Origin: Lentimicrobiaceae bacterium
GTDB taxonomy: Bacteria; Bacteroidota; Bacteroidia; Bacteroidales; UBA4417
NCBI GenBank assembly: GCA_015657475.1
Contig: JADLKF010000010.1
Span: 123,879-159,678 of the forward strand
DNA: 35,800 bases
Direction of reading: 5' to 3'
Part shown: piece by piece, positions 8,401-17,110 of the stretch
Layout of the letters: each line of letters begins with the position of its first letter
Numbering within the stretch: position 1 is the first letter of the stretch
The notes under the pieces: generated by a model
Told to the model about the DNA's origin: nothing
The model's database searches: none
The model's input: the letters and a program-made list of their open reading frames with translations, nothing else
Translations under genes and position numbers: made by a program

Positions 8401-11400
8401 GTTTTTCCGGCAACTACTGTTATCTGTTCAGGCACAGGCATTAATCTGAGCCTGGCTTCAAGCATGCCCGGCACCACTTTTACTTGGACAGCCACGGGTA
8501 CAGTGGGCGTTAGCGGATTTTCAGCAGGGAGTGGAAACACTATTGCCCAGACTATCAGTACAGTATCGGCTACCCAGGGAACAGTTACATACACCATTAC
8601 TCCATCAGCCAACGGATGCAACGGCAATCCTTATACTTACACCGTAACCGTAAATCCGATTCCGGCAGTCACCAACTTCCCTTTGTCAGCTGTGATCTGT
8701 TCAGGTTCTTCAACATCAATTTCGCTTACCTCAGCTGTTGCCGGAACATCCTTCAGCTGGTTCGCTTCAGGAACTCCAAGTACTTCAGGATACTCTGCGG
8801 GCAGCGGAAATACTATAAACCAGGTGCTTAGCAATACAGGAAACACCACGGGGACAGTAACATATTCGATTACGCCGACAGCTAACGGTTGTACTGGCAA
8901 TACGGTGAATTATGTCGTTACAGTAAATCCACTGGTTTATATCACCAGCGGCCCTTTGTTCCAGTCAGTTTGTACCGGATTCAGCACATGGATTCCTCTT
9001 ACTTCAAATGTGACCGGCTCAACATTCAGCTGGAATGCCACTGGAGATCCCGGAATCAGCGGTTATGGTTCAGGCAGCGGAAATGTAATTAACCAAACCC
9101 TGATCAATGCCAACAATACTCCCGGAAATGTTACCTATTTTGTAACCCCCACTGCCAACGGATGTGCCGGCGTTTCGTCAAGTTATGTTGTAACAGTGAA
9201 TCCTGACCCGGTGCTTTTCACCATGGCACCAACAGGTCCGCAGTGTGCCGGTACAATTTTAAGGCTCAACGGATCTGAAAGCGGCCTAATTTATATTCTG
9301 CGCTTGAACGGCAACAATATTGATACACTCACTGGAAATGGGCTTGTAGGATTCCTTGATTTCGGACCACAATATGCAACCGGAACTTACGACATTATAG
9401 CCATGAATCCGGTTACAGGATGCCAGGCTCCAATGTTAGGGACAGTTCTCATGAACCCCACTCCCGGTATATTCTCAGTAATCCCGGCAGGAATTCTTTG
9501 CCCGGGTGCAGACATAGGGCTTACCGGTTCTGAGACAGGCATTTCATACCAGTTACGCTGGAACCATATGATCAACATCGGAGCCCCGGTGAACGGAACA
9601 GGCGGACCAATAAGTTTTGGCACCCAGATATTCCCTGGTATCTATACTGTAATCGCCACTAACCCTGTCACCGGATGTTATGCCCTGATGGCCGACAGCG
9701 CAACTATTTACCCGCAGCCAACCATATACTCCGTGGTACCTGTCGGGTCAGGATGCCCCGGAACATCAATCGGATTAACAAGTTCACAACTGCTCATCGA
9801 TTATGTACTATTGCTCGATGGCATCATTCATATAGACACCATTTCAGGAAGCGGAAACCCTATTGATTTCGGACCGCAGACCACTGCCGGAACATATACG
9901 ATTCTTGCAATCAGCCAGAGCAATTACTGCCAGACGCTCATGAACGGAACTTTTGTAATAAATCCAGAACCTTTCAAATACAACCTCACTCCTTCAGGAA
10001 CGTTATGTGTGGGCCAGTCCGTCAGCCTTTCAGGCTCAGAATCCGGTGTAACTTACCAGCTTTATAACGGCACCATGGCCATTGGCGCACCCGTTACCGG
10101 TACAGGCAGTGTGCTTAATTTCGGCCCGCAATGGCTTGCAGGAGTATATACTGTAATAGCAACCAACAATACTACCGGTTGCACAGCATTAATGAATGAT
10201 TCTACTGTCTATCAACCGCTTCCGCCTTCATATGCTATTTATCCCCAGGGGATTATATGTTCGGGCAGCCCAATCTCATTAAATGGCTCCGACCCGGGAA
10301 TTAACTACACCCTGATGCTAAACAGCGTCATTCCGGTTGACACCCTTGCAGGTACCGGCGGCGTGCTGGATTTTGGAATACATTACCTGGCAGGCACTTA
10401 CACCGTTATAGCAAGCGCCACTACTTTCTCGTGCCAGTCAACAATGACAGGATCGGCAGTTATGGTCACCAATCCGCTGGTTTTCAATGTAACACCTGCC
10501 GGCACCAATTGCGGAACAGCCAATCTTGGCCTTGATGGTTCAGAGGCAGGGGTAAATTATACCCTTTATTATAATGGTATGATTACCAGCAGCATTGTTT
10601 CCGGAACAGGCGGACCTGTTTCTTTCGGCACTCAATATCCGGGCAATTACACTGTAGTGGCAATCAATACCTTTACTGGCTGCCAGTCGACGATGAACGG
10701 AATGATCACCATCAATGAACTTCCTATAGCTGTAGCAGGCTCTGATGCCACAATCTGTGAAAACGGCACTGCTACCCTCTCAGGAAATGCTTTCATGTAC
10801 ACCACTGTAGAATGGACAACTTCGGGTGACGGTACATTCATCAACCCCGGATCGCTCTATGCCGGATATGTGCCTGGATCAAACGATAATATTCTCGGCC
10901 ATGTAACTCTAACCCTTACAGCTTATAACACCTTATGCGGTTCAGTATCCGATGATCTGTTGCTCACAATCATTCCTTACCCTGTGGTTGATGCCGGACC
11001 CGATGCTGTTGTATGCAATGCCTGCAACTACCAGATTATCAATTCAACAGCCAGCAATACAACATCTGTTTACTGGATCACTTCAGGAACCGGAACTTTC
11101 AGCAATTCAACCGATCTTCATCCATTCTATTACCCCAGCACAACTGATTATGCCCTTGGTTCTGTTGTACTCACGCTTACAGGCAATGGTATTTCTCCTT
11201 GCGGTGAAGATAACGACCACATGATCCTGAGTTTTGACCCCAATCCAGGTGTGGATTTCACCTGGGGAGCATCGTGCGAACATGAATCAGTCGATTTCTT
11301 TGTAGATCCGGTTGCTACCAACATAGCTGCTGTTGCTTCATGGCACTGGGATTTCGGTGATGGCGGCTCATCATTACTGATGAACCCTTCGCATATATTC

Positions 11401-14400
11401 CCTGGGTGGGGACCTTATTTCGTGCGTTTAACTGCAGTTGATACTACAGGATATGTAAGGATTGTAACACATGAAGTGTATGTTTCACAGCCTCCTGCAG
11501 CCCTATTTGCAACAAGCGACCCGAACTGTTCCAACGAAGAAGTCCAGTTTAAAGACCTTTCGCACACGCTTTATGGTTATATCGAACAATGGGTATGGCA
11601 TTACAATGACGGTTTACCCAACGATACCATCAATTTCCCTGACGATCCCAATGTAAGGCATCTGTTCGACACTTCCGGTGTATTCAACGTGGTGCTCACC
11701 ATCCGCAATTCTTTCGGATGCGAGAATTCCATCATTATGCCCGTCACGGTAATTCCTGCTCCGGTCGCCAACTTCTATTACAACGGAGAGTGCGATTCCA
11801 CTGTAGTGAATTTCTTTGATGCTTCCTTCGCTAGCGGTGCCGGCAATGTGGTTCAATGGTGGTGGAATTTTGACGACCCAATTTCAGGAATCAACAATAC
11901 CTCAGAACTTGAAGACCCGACGCATACATTCAGCAAACCGGGTACGTACATGGTGACACATGTGGTTCGTAATTTCAACAACTGCACTGATACCATTGTG
12001 AAACCGGTTGTAATACTGCCTCCCCAAAACGTTCAATTCACTCATAGCTATACCTGCATTGATGAATTAACACATTTTGTCCCCGACACTACCTCAATTA
12101 ATGCCGGCGCTGTTGCAACCTGGCTCTGGGATTTTGGCGATGGACTCACCAGCAACGATATGTATGCATCACACGCTTATACTTTGCCGGGAACCTACCA
12201 GGTAACACTTACTATAACTGATACCAGCGATTGTGTGGATTACGGCTCCCAGCTACTGGTTGTCAATCCAAAGCCTGTCGCCAATTTCAGCACTGAACCC
12301 TGGCTTTGCGAAGATTCTCCGGTTCAGTTCACCGATCAGAGTCTGGCCGTTGCCGGTTACATACACCGTTGGGAATGGATATTTGGTGATGGCGATACCC
12401 TTATTGTAAACCATCCTGACAATCCAAATGTTGAGCACAATTATGCTGCAGCAGGTACTTACTTCGTAACGTTAAAAATCACTGTTACCGATAGTTGCAC
12501 TGCTGAGGTTACCAATAGCATAACCATAAACCCAGCACCTGTTGCCAATTTTACATTTGACTATAATTGCCAGAACAACTTCACACAGTTCAGTGATCTT
12601 TCACAGTTGGCCGGAGGTGGCAGTGTTACCGGCTGGATATGGAATTTTGGTGACCCGGCTTCGGGTATTGCCAATACTTCTACTCTCCAGAATCCTTCAC
12701 ACAAATATGCTGCGACAGGCACCTATAATGTCTCTCTTACCGTCACCACTGCAAACGGATGCTCGAATGAAGTCATCATCCCCGTGACGATAATCCCCGC
12801 CCCGGCAGCTGAATTCACTTTCCAGCAGAACTGTGCCGGTACTTCTACCCTGTTCACTCCCGCAGCTACAATTCCTGCAGCTGGCATTGACACCTGGTTC
12901 TGGGATTTTGGCGACGGATCGACATCGAGCCTTCAACAACCTGCACATCAGTATGCTACAATCGGAAACTACCAGGTAACATTTACCATTACTGACACTG
13001 CAGGCTGCTCAAACAGCATCATGCATACAGTTACTATTGTTCCTTCACCTGTATCGAACTTCACCAGCAGTCAGCCCTCATGTTCCGGCAATGCAATAAC
13101 TTTCACCAGCCTTGCTTCAGTTCAGATAGGATATATTGTTGAATGGACCTGGGATTTTGGTGACGGTTCAAGTCAGACAATCGCATTCCCTGAAAACCCG
13201 AACATAACACATGCATATGCTACATACGGGCAATTCCCAGTTACCCTCACAGTTGTAACCAACGACAGTTGCTCGGCAAGCAGGACTATTCCTGTAAATG
13301 TACTGCAAAGCCCGCTGGCCAATTTCAGCTTTGAAGGATCTTGTGTTGCAGATCCTGTCCATTTCAGCGATCTCTCCCAGGGAGGTGTGATCACCAGTTG
13401 GAACTGGAATTTTGGTGACATTTATGCCGGTGGCAGCAATTCATCAATACTGCAGAACCCGCAACACACCTATTCAATGCCAGGAACTTATCCTGTCAGA
13501 CTAATCACAGGAAATGTGAATGGATGCTTCGATACTATTGTTAAAAATGTGGTCATCAGCCCGGCTCCCATTGTCGATTTTACTTTCAATGCCGGCTGTG
13601 CCAACGATACAGTTCATTTTGTAAGCTCAGCTTCGGTGAACATGACAACCACCGTTTCATGGCTGTGGCAATTTGGTGATGGAAGCACTTCAACCGATAG
13701 TGACCCGTTCCATGTATATGCAGCACCCGGATTTTACAATGTAAGCCTCACCATTACTGATACGAGCGGTTGTGATAATACAAAAACACGCATAGTTCCG
13801 GTCACCCAGGCTCCTGTGGCATCCTTTGCTACTTCATCGCTCATGTGCAGCGGAATGCCGGTGGCATTCAACGATATGTCATCAACATCAAACGGGTCAA
13901 TCAGTTCGTGGCACTGGAATTTTGATGACGGAACCGATACAACCATATACGCACCTGCCAATCCCGACATTGAGCATGTATTTGCCGTGGCCGGGACCTA
14001 CAATGTATCCCTTTCGATTACAACAACTGCAGGTTGCGAAGATGATGTGACTCTTGCCGTAACCGTCAATTTTGCCCCGGTAGCCTCGTTTGAAGTTCAG
14101 GGCAACTGCCCCGGCCAGCCAGCTTTGTTCACCGACGAATCACAAGCCTCAGGAGGATCAACCATAGTATCATGGTCATGGAACTTCGGCGATCCCGCTT
14201 CAGGAAGCAATACTTCCTATATGCAGAATCCCCAGCATATTTATAATCAACCCGGTACTTACACTGTGACGTTACAGGTTGAAAATATGAACGGCTGCAG
14301 TGCCGGCATCAGCCAGGATATTACCGTAACACCTCCTACCGCTATAGCCATTTCCAGTGATATACCAGCATGCTTCGGCACACCTGTCATTTTGGGAATT

Positions 14401-16986
14401 GATTCTGCCATCACCAACCCAGCCGAAATCGCATCATATGACTGGGATTTTGGCGATGGTACACCTCACTCTACATTGGCAAACCCAAGTCATACCTACA
14501 ATGCACCCGGCAATTACACCGTCATCCTGACAATCACCGACCTCAACGGATGCAACAATACTGATGACCAGCCGATTACTGTTCACACCAGCCCGGTTGC
14601 TCAATTCTCAAGCGACAACAGTTGTGTAAACCTTTACACCAGTTTCACCGATCAGAGCTTCGTTCCTGATGGAGATCCCATTATATCATGGTCATGGGAT
14701 TTTGGTGTCAATGGAAGCACAAATGATACTTCGTCAATGCAAAACCCCGTTTGGATGTATGCCACTGGCAGTAGCTACCAGGTATCGCTGGAAGTCACAA
14801 CGCTTGGAGGTTGCACAGGAACGGTAACATCAACCGTTACCATTCTGCCGAAACCGGAAGCAGGCTTCACTTATATTGCTGAGCCTTGTCACCACGGGTC
14901 GGTATCATTTAGCGATTCTTCCTATTCGCAGCAATCGGTGATTACCTCATGGTACTGGGAATTTGAACCCGGCAGTTACTCAACGCTCAGAAACCCGACT
15001 TACGTATTTGTAAATACGGACACCTGGTATAATGTCAAGCTCACCGTTACCAATGCACAAGGCTGTACCGATACCATTATAAAGCCGGTGTATGTGCCTT
15101 CAGGTCTCAATATGACATTTACCGCAACAGAAACCTGTTTTGGCGACACCACGCAGTTCACACCACAACTCCTTCCGCCGGCAACTGATTCAATCGCTTT
15201 CTACAGTTGGAATTTCGGTGACCTGAATACCGGTGTCTACAATCAGTCAACCCTCAGGAATCCTGCCCACCGGTTCTCCAAGGCTGGCACCTATGTTGTA
15301 ACGTTAACAGCTACAACACCTTCGCTTTGCACTACAACCATTAACCGCCAGGTAGAGATAGTTGATCTTCCCAAACCGAAATTCAGCTATACCGGTGGCG
15401 ATTGCAATGACATTGTTGAATTGAAAGATCAGACTTCAGGCACGAACCTTTCGCAATGGGTTTGGGAATTTGGCGATGGTAACACTGTTACAGTCAATGC
15501 CCCGGCTAATCCAAATGTCAGCCATTCTTATCCAAATGCAGGACTCTATCTGACATCACTCACCGTAACTAACGCACACGGATGTGTAAGCTCGGTTACT
15601 GATTCTGTGAAAAGGCTGCCCTGTATAGCCAGTAATTTCAATATCAATGATACCACAGCCTGCCAGAACCGCACAATGCATTTCAGTGATATGAGCACCT
15701 GTGCCGGCCCCATTGCCAACTGGATGTGGGACTTTGGTGATGGCACCACCCAGGCCTATTCATCGCCACAGGATCTGGTTGAACATACATTTACATCATC
15801 CGGAACATATACTGTGCGACTGGTAGTAAATACCCAGCTCGTAGGCGGAATTACAGCTGCCGATACCAGTGCCAAAGCTGTAAGGGTACATCCTGCACCA
15901 AGAGCACAGTTTGTATGGAATGACGTTTGCCTGAGCACCTCATCTGAATTCAAGAACACGACGAACCAGAACGGATTGCAGGTAAGAGATTATTCATGGG
16001 ATTTTGGTGATTTTGCTTCAGGCCAGGACACAACTTCTGCAATGAATCCAAGCTATCTGTATACCGAAGCAGGAGGCTATGATGTGAAGATGGTTGCCTG
16101 CAACACCATGGGCTGTACCGATACAATCGTTCACACAGTGAATGTTTTTGACAGCCCGAAAGCCGAATTCAACTGGCAAAGCTCCTGCGACGGCGATCCT
16201 GTTCAGTTTGTTGATAAATCAGACACCGCCTCGGCACCGCTCAAATCGTGGAACTGGTACTTCCATGATGATGAAGGTGCGGTAATAGGAGCTGCTACTT
16301 CGCAAAATCCAGCTTTTGATTTCGCAAATCCCGGCTTATTCTATACCGAACTCAGTGTGACCGACAGGCACGGATGCGAAAATAAGACGGGGAAACAAGT
16401 TGCTGTTAACAGCAGCCCGGTTGCAGCATTTACCATTAAAGATCATTACGACAATACACAGGGCCAGATTCAGATACAGAATGGCACCATCAACGGGTCA
16501 AATTACCTGTGGGACTTTGGCGACGGCAAGACCTCCTATGCTGAGAATCCTGTAACTACCTTTGACAAAGGCGGTTCATATACCATCAGGCTCATTACCT
16601 GGAATGGCCAGAACTGCGCCGATACGGCAGAGATCAATTATGAACTCACCTTCAAGGGATTGTATATTCCTAATGCGTTTTCGCCAGATGATCCACAAGA
16701 AAGTGTAAGGCTCTTCAAGCCGGTTGGCATGAACCTGAAAGCATATCACATCGAAGTATTCGACCGCTGGGGCAATATCATCTGGTCGTCAGAAAAACTT
16801 GATAAGAACGGGGCTCCGGTTGAAGGCTGGGATGGAACTATAAACAGCATACCGGTACAGTCAGGAGTTTACATGTGGAAAGCCAGCGCCATATTTACCG
16901 ATGGAACAAAATGGGACGGCATCAATGTAGGCGATAATACTACTTTACCGCAGACTGACACCGGAACAGTAACATTAATCAGATAA
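5491..16986 (+). CDS. Giant multi-PKD surface protein with T9SS type B sorting domain
   Basis: This 3831-residue protein is probably a cell-surface adhesin exported by the type IX secretion system. Its order is: a signal peptide with a long N-region (hydrophobic core about residues 46-56); an unassigned N-terminal domain to about 500; an Ig/PKD-like domain (about 510-610); a cadherin-like domain (about 683-780); five PKD-like Ig repeats (782-1239); six repeats of an 84-residue family (1240-1743); two further Ig-like repeats (1744-1920); 21 PKD domains (1921-3720); and the gliding-motility-associated C-terminal domain (3721-3831, YIPNAFSPDD ... FDRWGN ... GVYMWK). Nearly every repeat has a cysteine near its start and another in a late GC motif, suggesting one disulfide per domain. 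ATG at 5539 would give a shorter signal peptide. The frame is intact. The PorP/SprF gene follows. Confidence 0.93.
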   Translation: MRSLVHFTSPLNYCGDMAISQHDTKRNSGNKNVISKICKRLTLKVLLIIAALFQVQHLSAEGTRQLEPSVGPGTQYCKLYFDNDLTQFRVPFAQLGCSADYRLYFYIDNPGTEVVYFGFGSAINYGNTVLNDLQFQIKDPNNNIVPGFTMAALPTAGAGYIATNVQAQAGPNIGGTVPTGYTPLSFTPAMAGNYYIEFSKNNLPIDIDGRALRYFDLTVASGTTPIDGRLWSKAWQMSSSTTSAAAGGKSYSSFYSFTTDSIVTRFNCNGFAGGVFTVYCNQYGTANTGTWAVDRRSITGNGTVIPQYKLFLNDPDTNVYKSGVLGRICDVVSQPYCDGTVDILVKVTRPGTMTVTIDVLPAGTGPEDVTITLPVIGNDSCNVWDTIHWNGINGLGVIVQNGAVYNMDITYLNGLTNLPLYDVEDNRFGIKVDLIRPSISGPSILPIYWDDVNVGGSTNLTGCMYPTGGTVTGCHPWRYTGSQDTLTHNSWWYYLKNGPAGLTVAVHRTPPAAPVPSGPSQVCQGQTSVTYSIPAQLSTDRYIWYLPDGTVDTTLVPSVTFDIDSTATSGTIAVVLYNINCGNGIASAPLNITVTQTPVPSPLIIRPCPFKTGDLTSVQPAAQPGTTLTWYTSATSPSPATLVPSPTAAPAGVYYLFAINNTTGCFSPASLAVHILCDTCAPIAINDTIYTSNTTPGIINVILNDQPGDFTINPATVDLNPALAGIQQTLTLPGIGTLSVNSSGLLTFTPNVAFIGTVSVPYTIMDVLSNLSNQASIIITVGPDGVAVPAYQIICSGDTAIIHLSSSVPGATFTWTVTGPASISGQAPGSGNLISQVLVNSSMANHIITYWITPWYNGIAGPVVSAQVEVTPPVTLTNPSLASTICSGGNTNITLTTSPVAATVNWNATNTGNISGIIPTSGTGKNINQTLINSDPSINFVYYDIQVSNYGCTTDPYTYTVTVNPIPDVIVFPATTVICSGTGINLSLASSMPGTTFTWTATGTVGVSGFSAGSGNTIAQTISTVSATQGTVTYTITPSANGCNGNPYTYTVTVNPIPAVTNFPLSAVICSGSSTSISLTSAVAGTSFSWFASGTPSTSGYSAGSGNTINQVLSNTGNTTGTVTYSITPTANGCTGNTVNYVVTVNPLVYITSGPLFQSVCTGFSTWIPLTSNVTGSTFSWNATGDPGISGYGSGSGNVINQTLINANNTPGNVTYFVTPTANGCAGVSSSYVVTVNPDPVLFTMAPTGPQCAGTILRLNGSESGLIYILRLNGNNIDTLTGNGLVGFLDFGPQYATGTYDIIAMNPVTGCQAPMLGTVLMNPTPGIFSVIPAGILCPGADIGLTGSETGISYQLRWNHMINIGAPVNGTGGPISFGTQIFPGIYTVIATNPVTGCYALMADSATIYPQPTIYSVVPVGSGCPGTSIGLTSSQLLIDYVLLLDGIIHIDTISGSGNPIDFGPQTTAGTYTILAISQSNYCQTLMNGTFVINPEPFKYNLTPSGTLCVGQSVSLSGSESGVTYQLYNGTMAIGAPVTGTGSVLNFGPQWLAGVYTVIATNNTTGCTALMNDSTVYQPLPPSYAIYPQGIICSGSPISLNGSDPGINYTLMLNSVIPVDTLAGTGGVLDFGIHYLAGTYTVIASATTFSCQSTMTGSAVMVTNPLVFNVTPAGTNCGTANLGLDGSEAGVNYTLYYNGMITSSIVSGTGGPVSFGTQYPGNYTVVAINTFTGCQSTMNGMITINELPIAVAGSDATICENGTATLSGNAFMYTTVEWTTSGDGTFINPGSLYAGYVPGSNDNILGHVTLTLTAYNTLCGSVSDDLLLTIIPYPVVDAGPDAVVCNACNYQIINSTASNTTSVYWITSGTGTFSNSTDLHPFYYPSTTDYALGSVVLTLTGNGISPCGEDNDHMILSFDPNPGVDFTWGASCEHESVDFFVDPVATNIAAVASWHWDFGDGGSSLLMNPSHIFPGWGPYFVRLTAVDTTGYVRIVTHEVYVSQPPAALFATSDPNCSNEEVQFKDLSHTLYGYIEQWVWHYNDGLPNDTINFPDDPNVRHLFDTSGVFNVVLTIRNSFGCENSIIMPVTVIPAPVANFYYNGECDSTVVNFFDASFASGAGNVVQWWWNFDDPISGINNTSELEDPTHTFSKPGTYMVTHVVRNFNNCTDTIVKPVVILPPQNVQFTHSYTCIDELTHFVPDTTSINAGAVATWLWDFGDGLTSNDMYASHAYTLPGTYQVTLTITDTSDCVDYGSQLLVVNPKPVANFSTEPWLCEDSPVQFTDQSLAVAGYIHRWEWIFGDGDTLIVNHPDNPNVEHNYAAAGTYFVTLKITVTDSCTAEVTNSITINPAPVANFTFDYNCQNNFTQFSDLSQLAGGGSVTGWIWNFGDPASGIANTSTLQNPSHKYAATGTYNVSLTVTTANGCSNEVIIPVTIIPAPAAEFTFQQNCAGTSTLFTPAATIPAAGIDTWFWDFGDGSTSSLQQPAHQYATIGNYQVTFTITDTAGCSNSIMHTVTIVPSPVSNFTSSQPSCSGNAITFTSLASVQIGYIVEWTWDFGDGSSQTIAFPENPNITHAYATYGQFPVTLTVVTNDSCSASRTIPVNVLQSPLANFSFEGSCVADPVHFSDLSQGGVITSWNWNFGDIYAGGSNSSILQNPQHTYSMPGTYPVRLITGNVNGCFDTIVKNVVISPAPIVDFTFNAGCANDTVHFVSSASVNMTTTVSWLWQFGDGSTSTDSDPFHVYAAPGFYNVSLTITDTSGCDNTKTRIVPVTQAPVASFATSSLMCSGMPVAFNDMSSTSNGSISSWHWNFDDGTDTTIYAPANPDIEHVFAVAGTYNVSLSITTTAGCEDDVTLAVTVNFAPVASFEVQGNCPGQPALFTDESQASGGSTIVSWSWNFGDPASGSNTSYMQNPQHIYNQPGTYTVTLQVENMNGCSAGISQDITVTPPTAIAISSDIPACFGTPVILGIDSAITNPAEIASYDWDFGDGTPHSTLANPSHTYNAPGNYTVILTITDLNGCNNTDDQPITVHTSPVAQFSSDNSCVNLYTSFTDQSFVPDGDPIISWSWDFGVNGSTNDTSSMQNPVWMYATGSSYQVSLEVTTLGGCTGTVTSTVTILPKPEAGFTYIAEPCHHGSVSFSDSSYSQQSVITSWYWEFEPGSYSTLRNPTYVFVNTDTWYNVKLTVTNAQGCTDTIIKPVYVPSGLNMTFTATETCFGDTTQFTPQLLPPATDSIAFYSWNFGDLNTGVYNQSTLRNPAHRFSKAGTYVVTLTATTPSLCTTTINRQVEIVDLPKPKFSYTGGDCNDIVELKDQTSGTNLSQWVWEFGDGNTVTVNAPANPNVSHSYPNAGLYLTSLTVTNAHGCVSSVTDSVKRLPCIASNFNINDTTACQNRTMHFSDMSTCAGPIANWMWDFGDGTTQAYSSPQDLVEHTFTSSGTYTVRLVVNTQLVGGITAADTSAKAVRVHPAPRAQFVWNDVCLSTSSEFKNTTNQNGLQVRDYSWDFGDFASGQDTTSAMNPSYLYTEAGGYDVKMVACNTMGCTDTIVHTVNVFDSPKAEFNWQSSCDGDPVQFVDKSDTASAPLKSWNWYFHDDEGAVIGAATSQNPAFDFANPGLFYTELSVTDRHGCENKTGKQVAVNSSPVAAFTIKDHYDNTQGQIQIQNGTINGSNYLWDFGDGKTSYAENPVTTFDKGGSYTIRLITWNGQNCADTAEINYELTFKGLYIPNAFSPDDPQESVRLFKPVGMNLKAYHIEVFDRWGNIIWSSEKLDKNGAPVEGWDGTINSIPVQSGVYMWKASAIFTDGTKWDGINVGDNTTLPQTDTGTVTLIR
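7834..9207 (+). repeat. Five tandem PKD-like Ig repeats (about 91 residues each)
   Basis: Copies begin near 7834, 8101, 8383, 8656 and 8929. Each has an (I/V)C(S/T)G motif about 13-15 residues in, a central (F/V)(T/S/N)W segment, a glycine/serine turn (SGSGN-like), and all but the first end in VTVNP or a close variant. They are diverged at DNA level, so the array is old and not a recent expansion. Confidence 0.85.
9208..10719 (+). repeat. Six tandem repeats of an 84-residue domain family
   Basis: Copies begin near 9208, 9463, 9718, 9970, 10222 and 10477. The shared pattern is P-x-G-x2-C, then LxGS(E/D)-x-G-(I/V)-x-Y-x-L, a GTGG-like turn, FG-x-Q, GTYTV-x-A and TGC-x2-x-M. There is no WDFGDG motif, so these are not PKD domains. 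I do not recognise a named family. Confidence 0.8.
10720..11250 (+). repeat. Two tandem Ig-like repeats
   Basis: Both copies start with a (V/A)-x-AG-x-DA-x(2)C motif, have W(T/I)TSG-x-GTF in the middle and a G(H/S)V-x-LTLT strand near the end. They bridge the 84-residue repeats and the PKD block. Confidence 0.75.
11251..16650 (+). repeat. Block of 21 PKD domains, the first 12 as four A-B-C triplets
   Basis: PKD domains (about 86 residues) are beta-sandwich surface modules. Each copy shows W-x-W-(D/N)-F-(G/D)-D or a close variant. Domains 1-12 cycle through three subtypes: A with WDFGDG and TITDT-(S/A)GC; B with GYI-x2-W and an NP(N/D)-x2-H segment; C with WNFGDP-x-SG, QNP-x-H and a late N-x-(N/G)C. 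Triplets start at about 11251, 12031, 12808 and 13570 (762-780 bases each). Domains 13-21 are less regular. Domain 21 lacks the first cysteine and domain 1 lacks the second. Confidence 0.88.
16651..16983 (+). other. T9SS type B (gliding-motility-associated) C-terminal sorting domain
   Basis: The last 111 residues carry YIPNAFSPDD, FDRWGN, GWDGT and SGVYMWKASA. These are hallmarks of the CHU_C/type B sorting domain, which directs secretion through the type IX system and, in known cases, needs a PorP/SprF-type partner. The next gene encodes such a partner. Confidence 0.92.
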
Positions 16987-16989
16987 AAA

Positions 16990-17019
16990 TTTGAAAAGTA
17001 AAAAAATGTTGTACTTTTA
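16990..17019 (+). promoter_or_regulatory. Candidate promoter for the PorP/SprF gene
   Basis: TTTG (16990-16993) is followed after 18 bases by TACTTTTA (17012-17019), close to the Bacteroidetes pattern TTTG-N(about 19)-TAnnTTTG with only the final G missing. It lies directly after the adhesin stop and would give a leader of about 85 bases. Read-through from the adhesin gene is also possible. Confidence 0.4.
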
Positions 17020-17110
17020 TCCACTTTTATCCGTGCAACGCACTGTTACCAATGGCGTTTCGGGCAATTAATATGATAGAAGCCACGGTACGACAATAAA
17101 AAACCTTGCG

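Noticed and set aside
7834-16650. Long periodic repeats considered as a CRISPR array or satellite DNA
   Set aside because: The period is 250-290 bases, the copies are diverged at DNA level and the frame is continuous. They are protein domain repeats, not short identical repeats with spacers.
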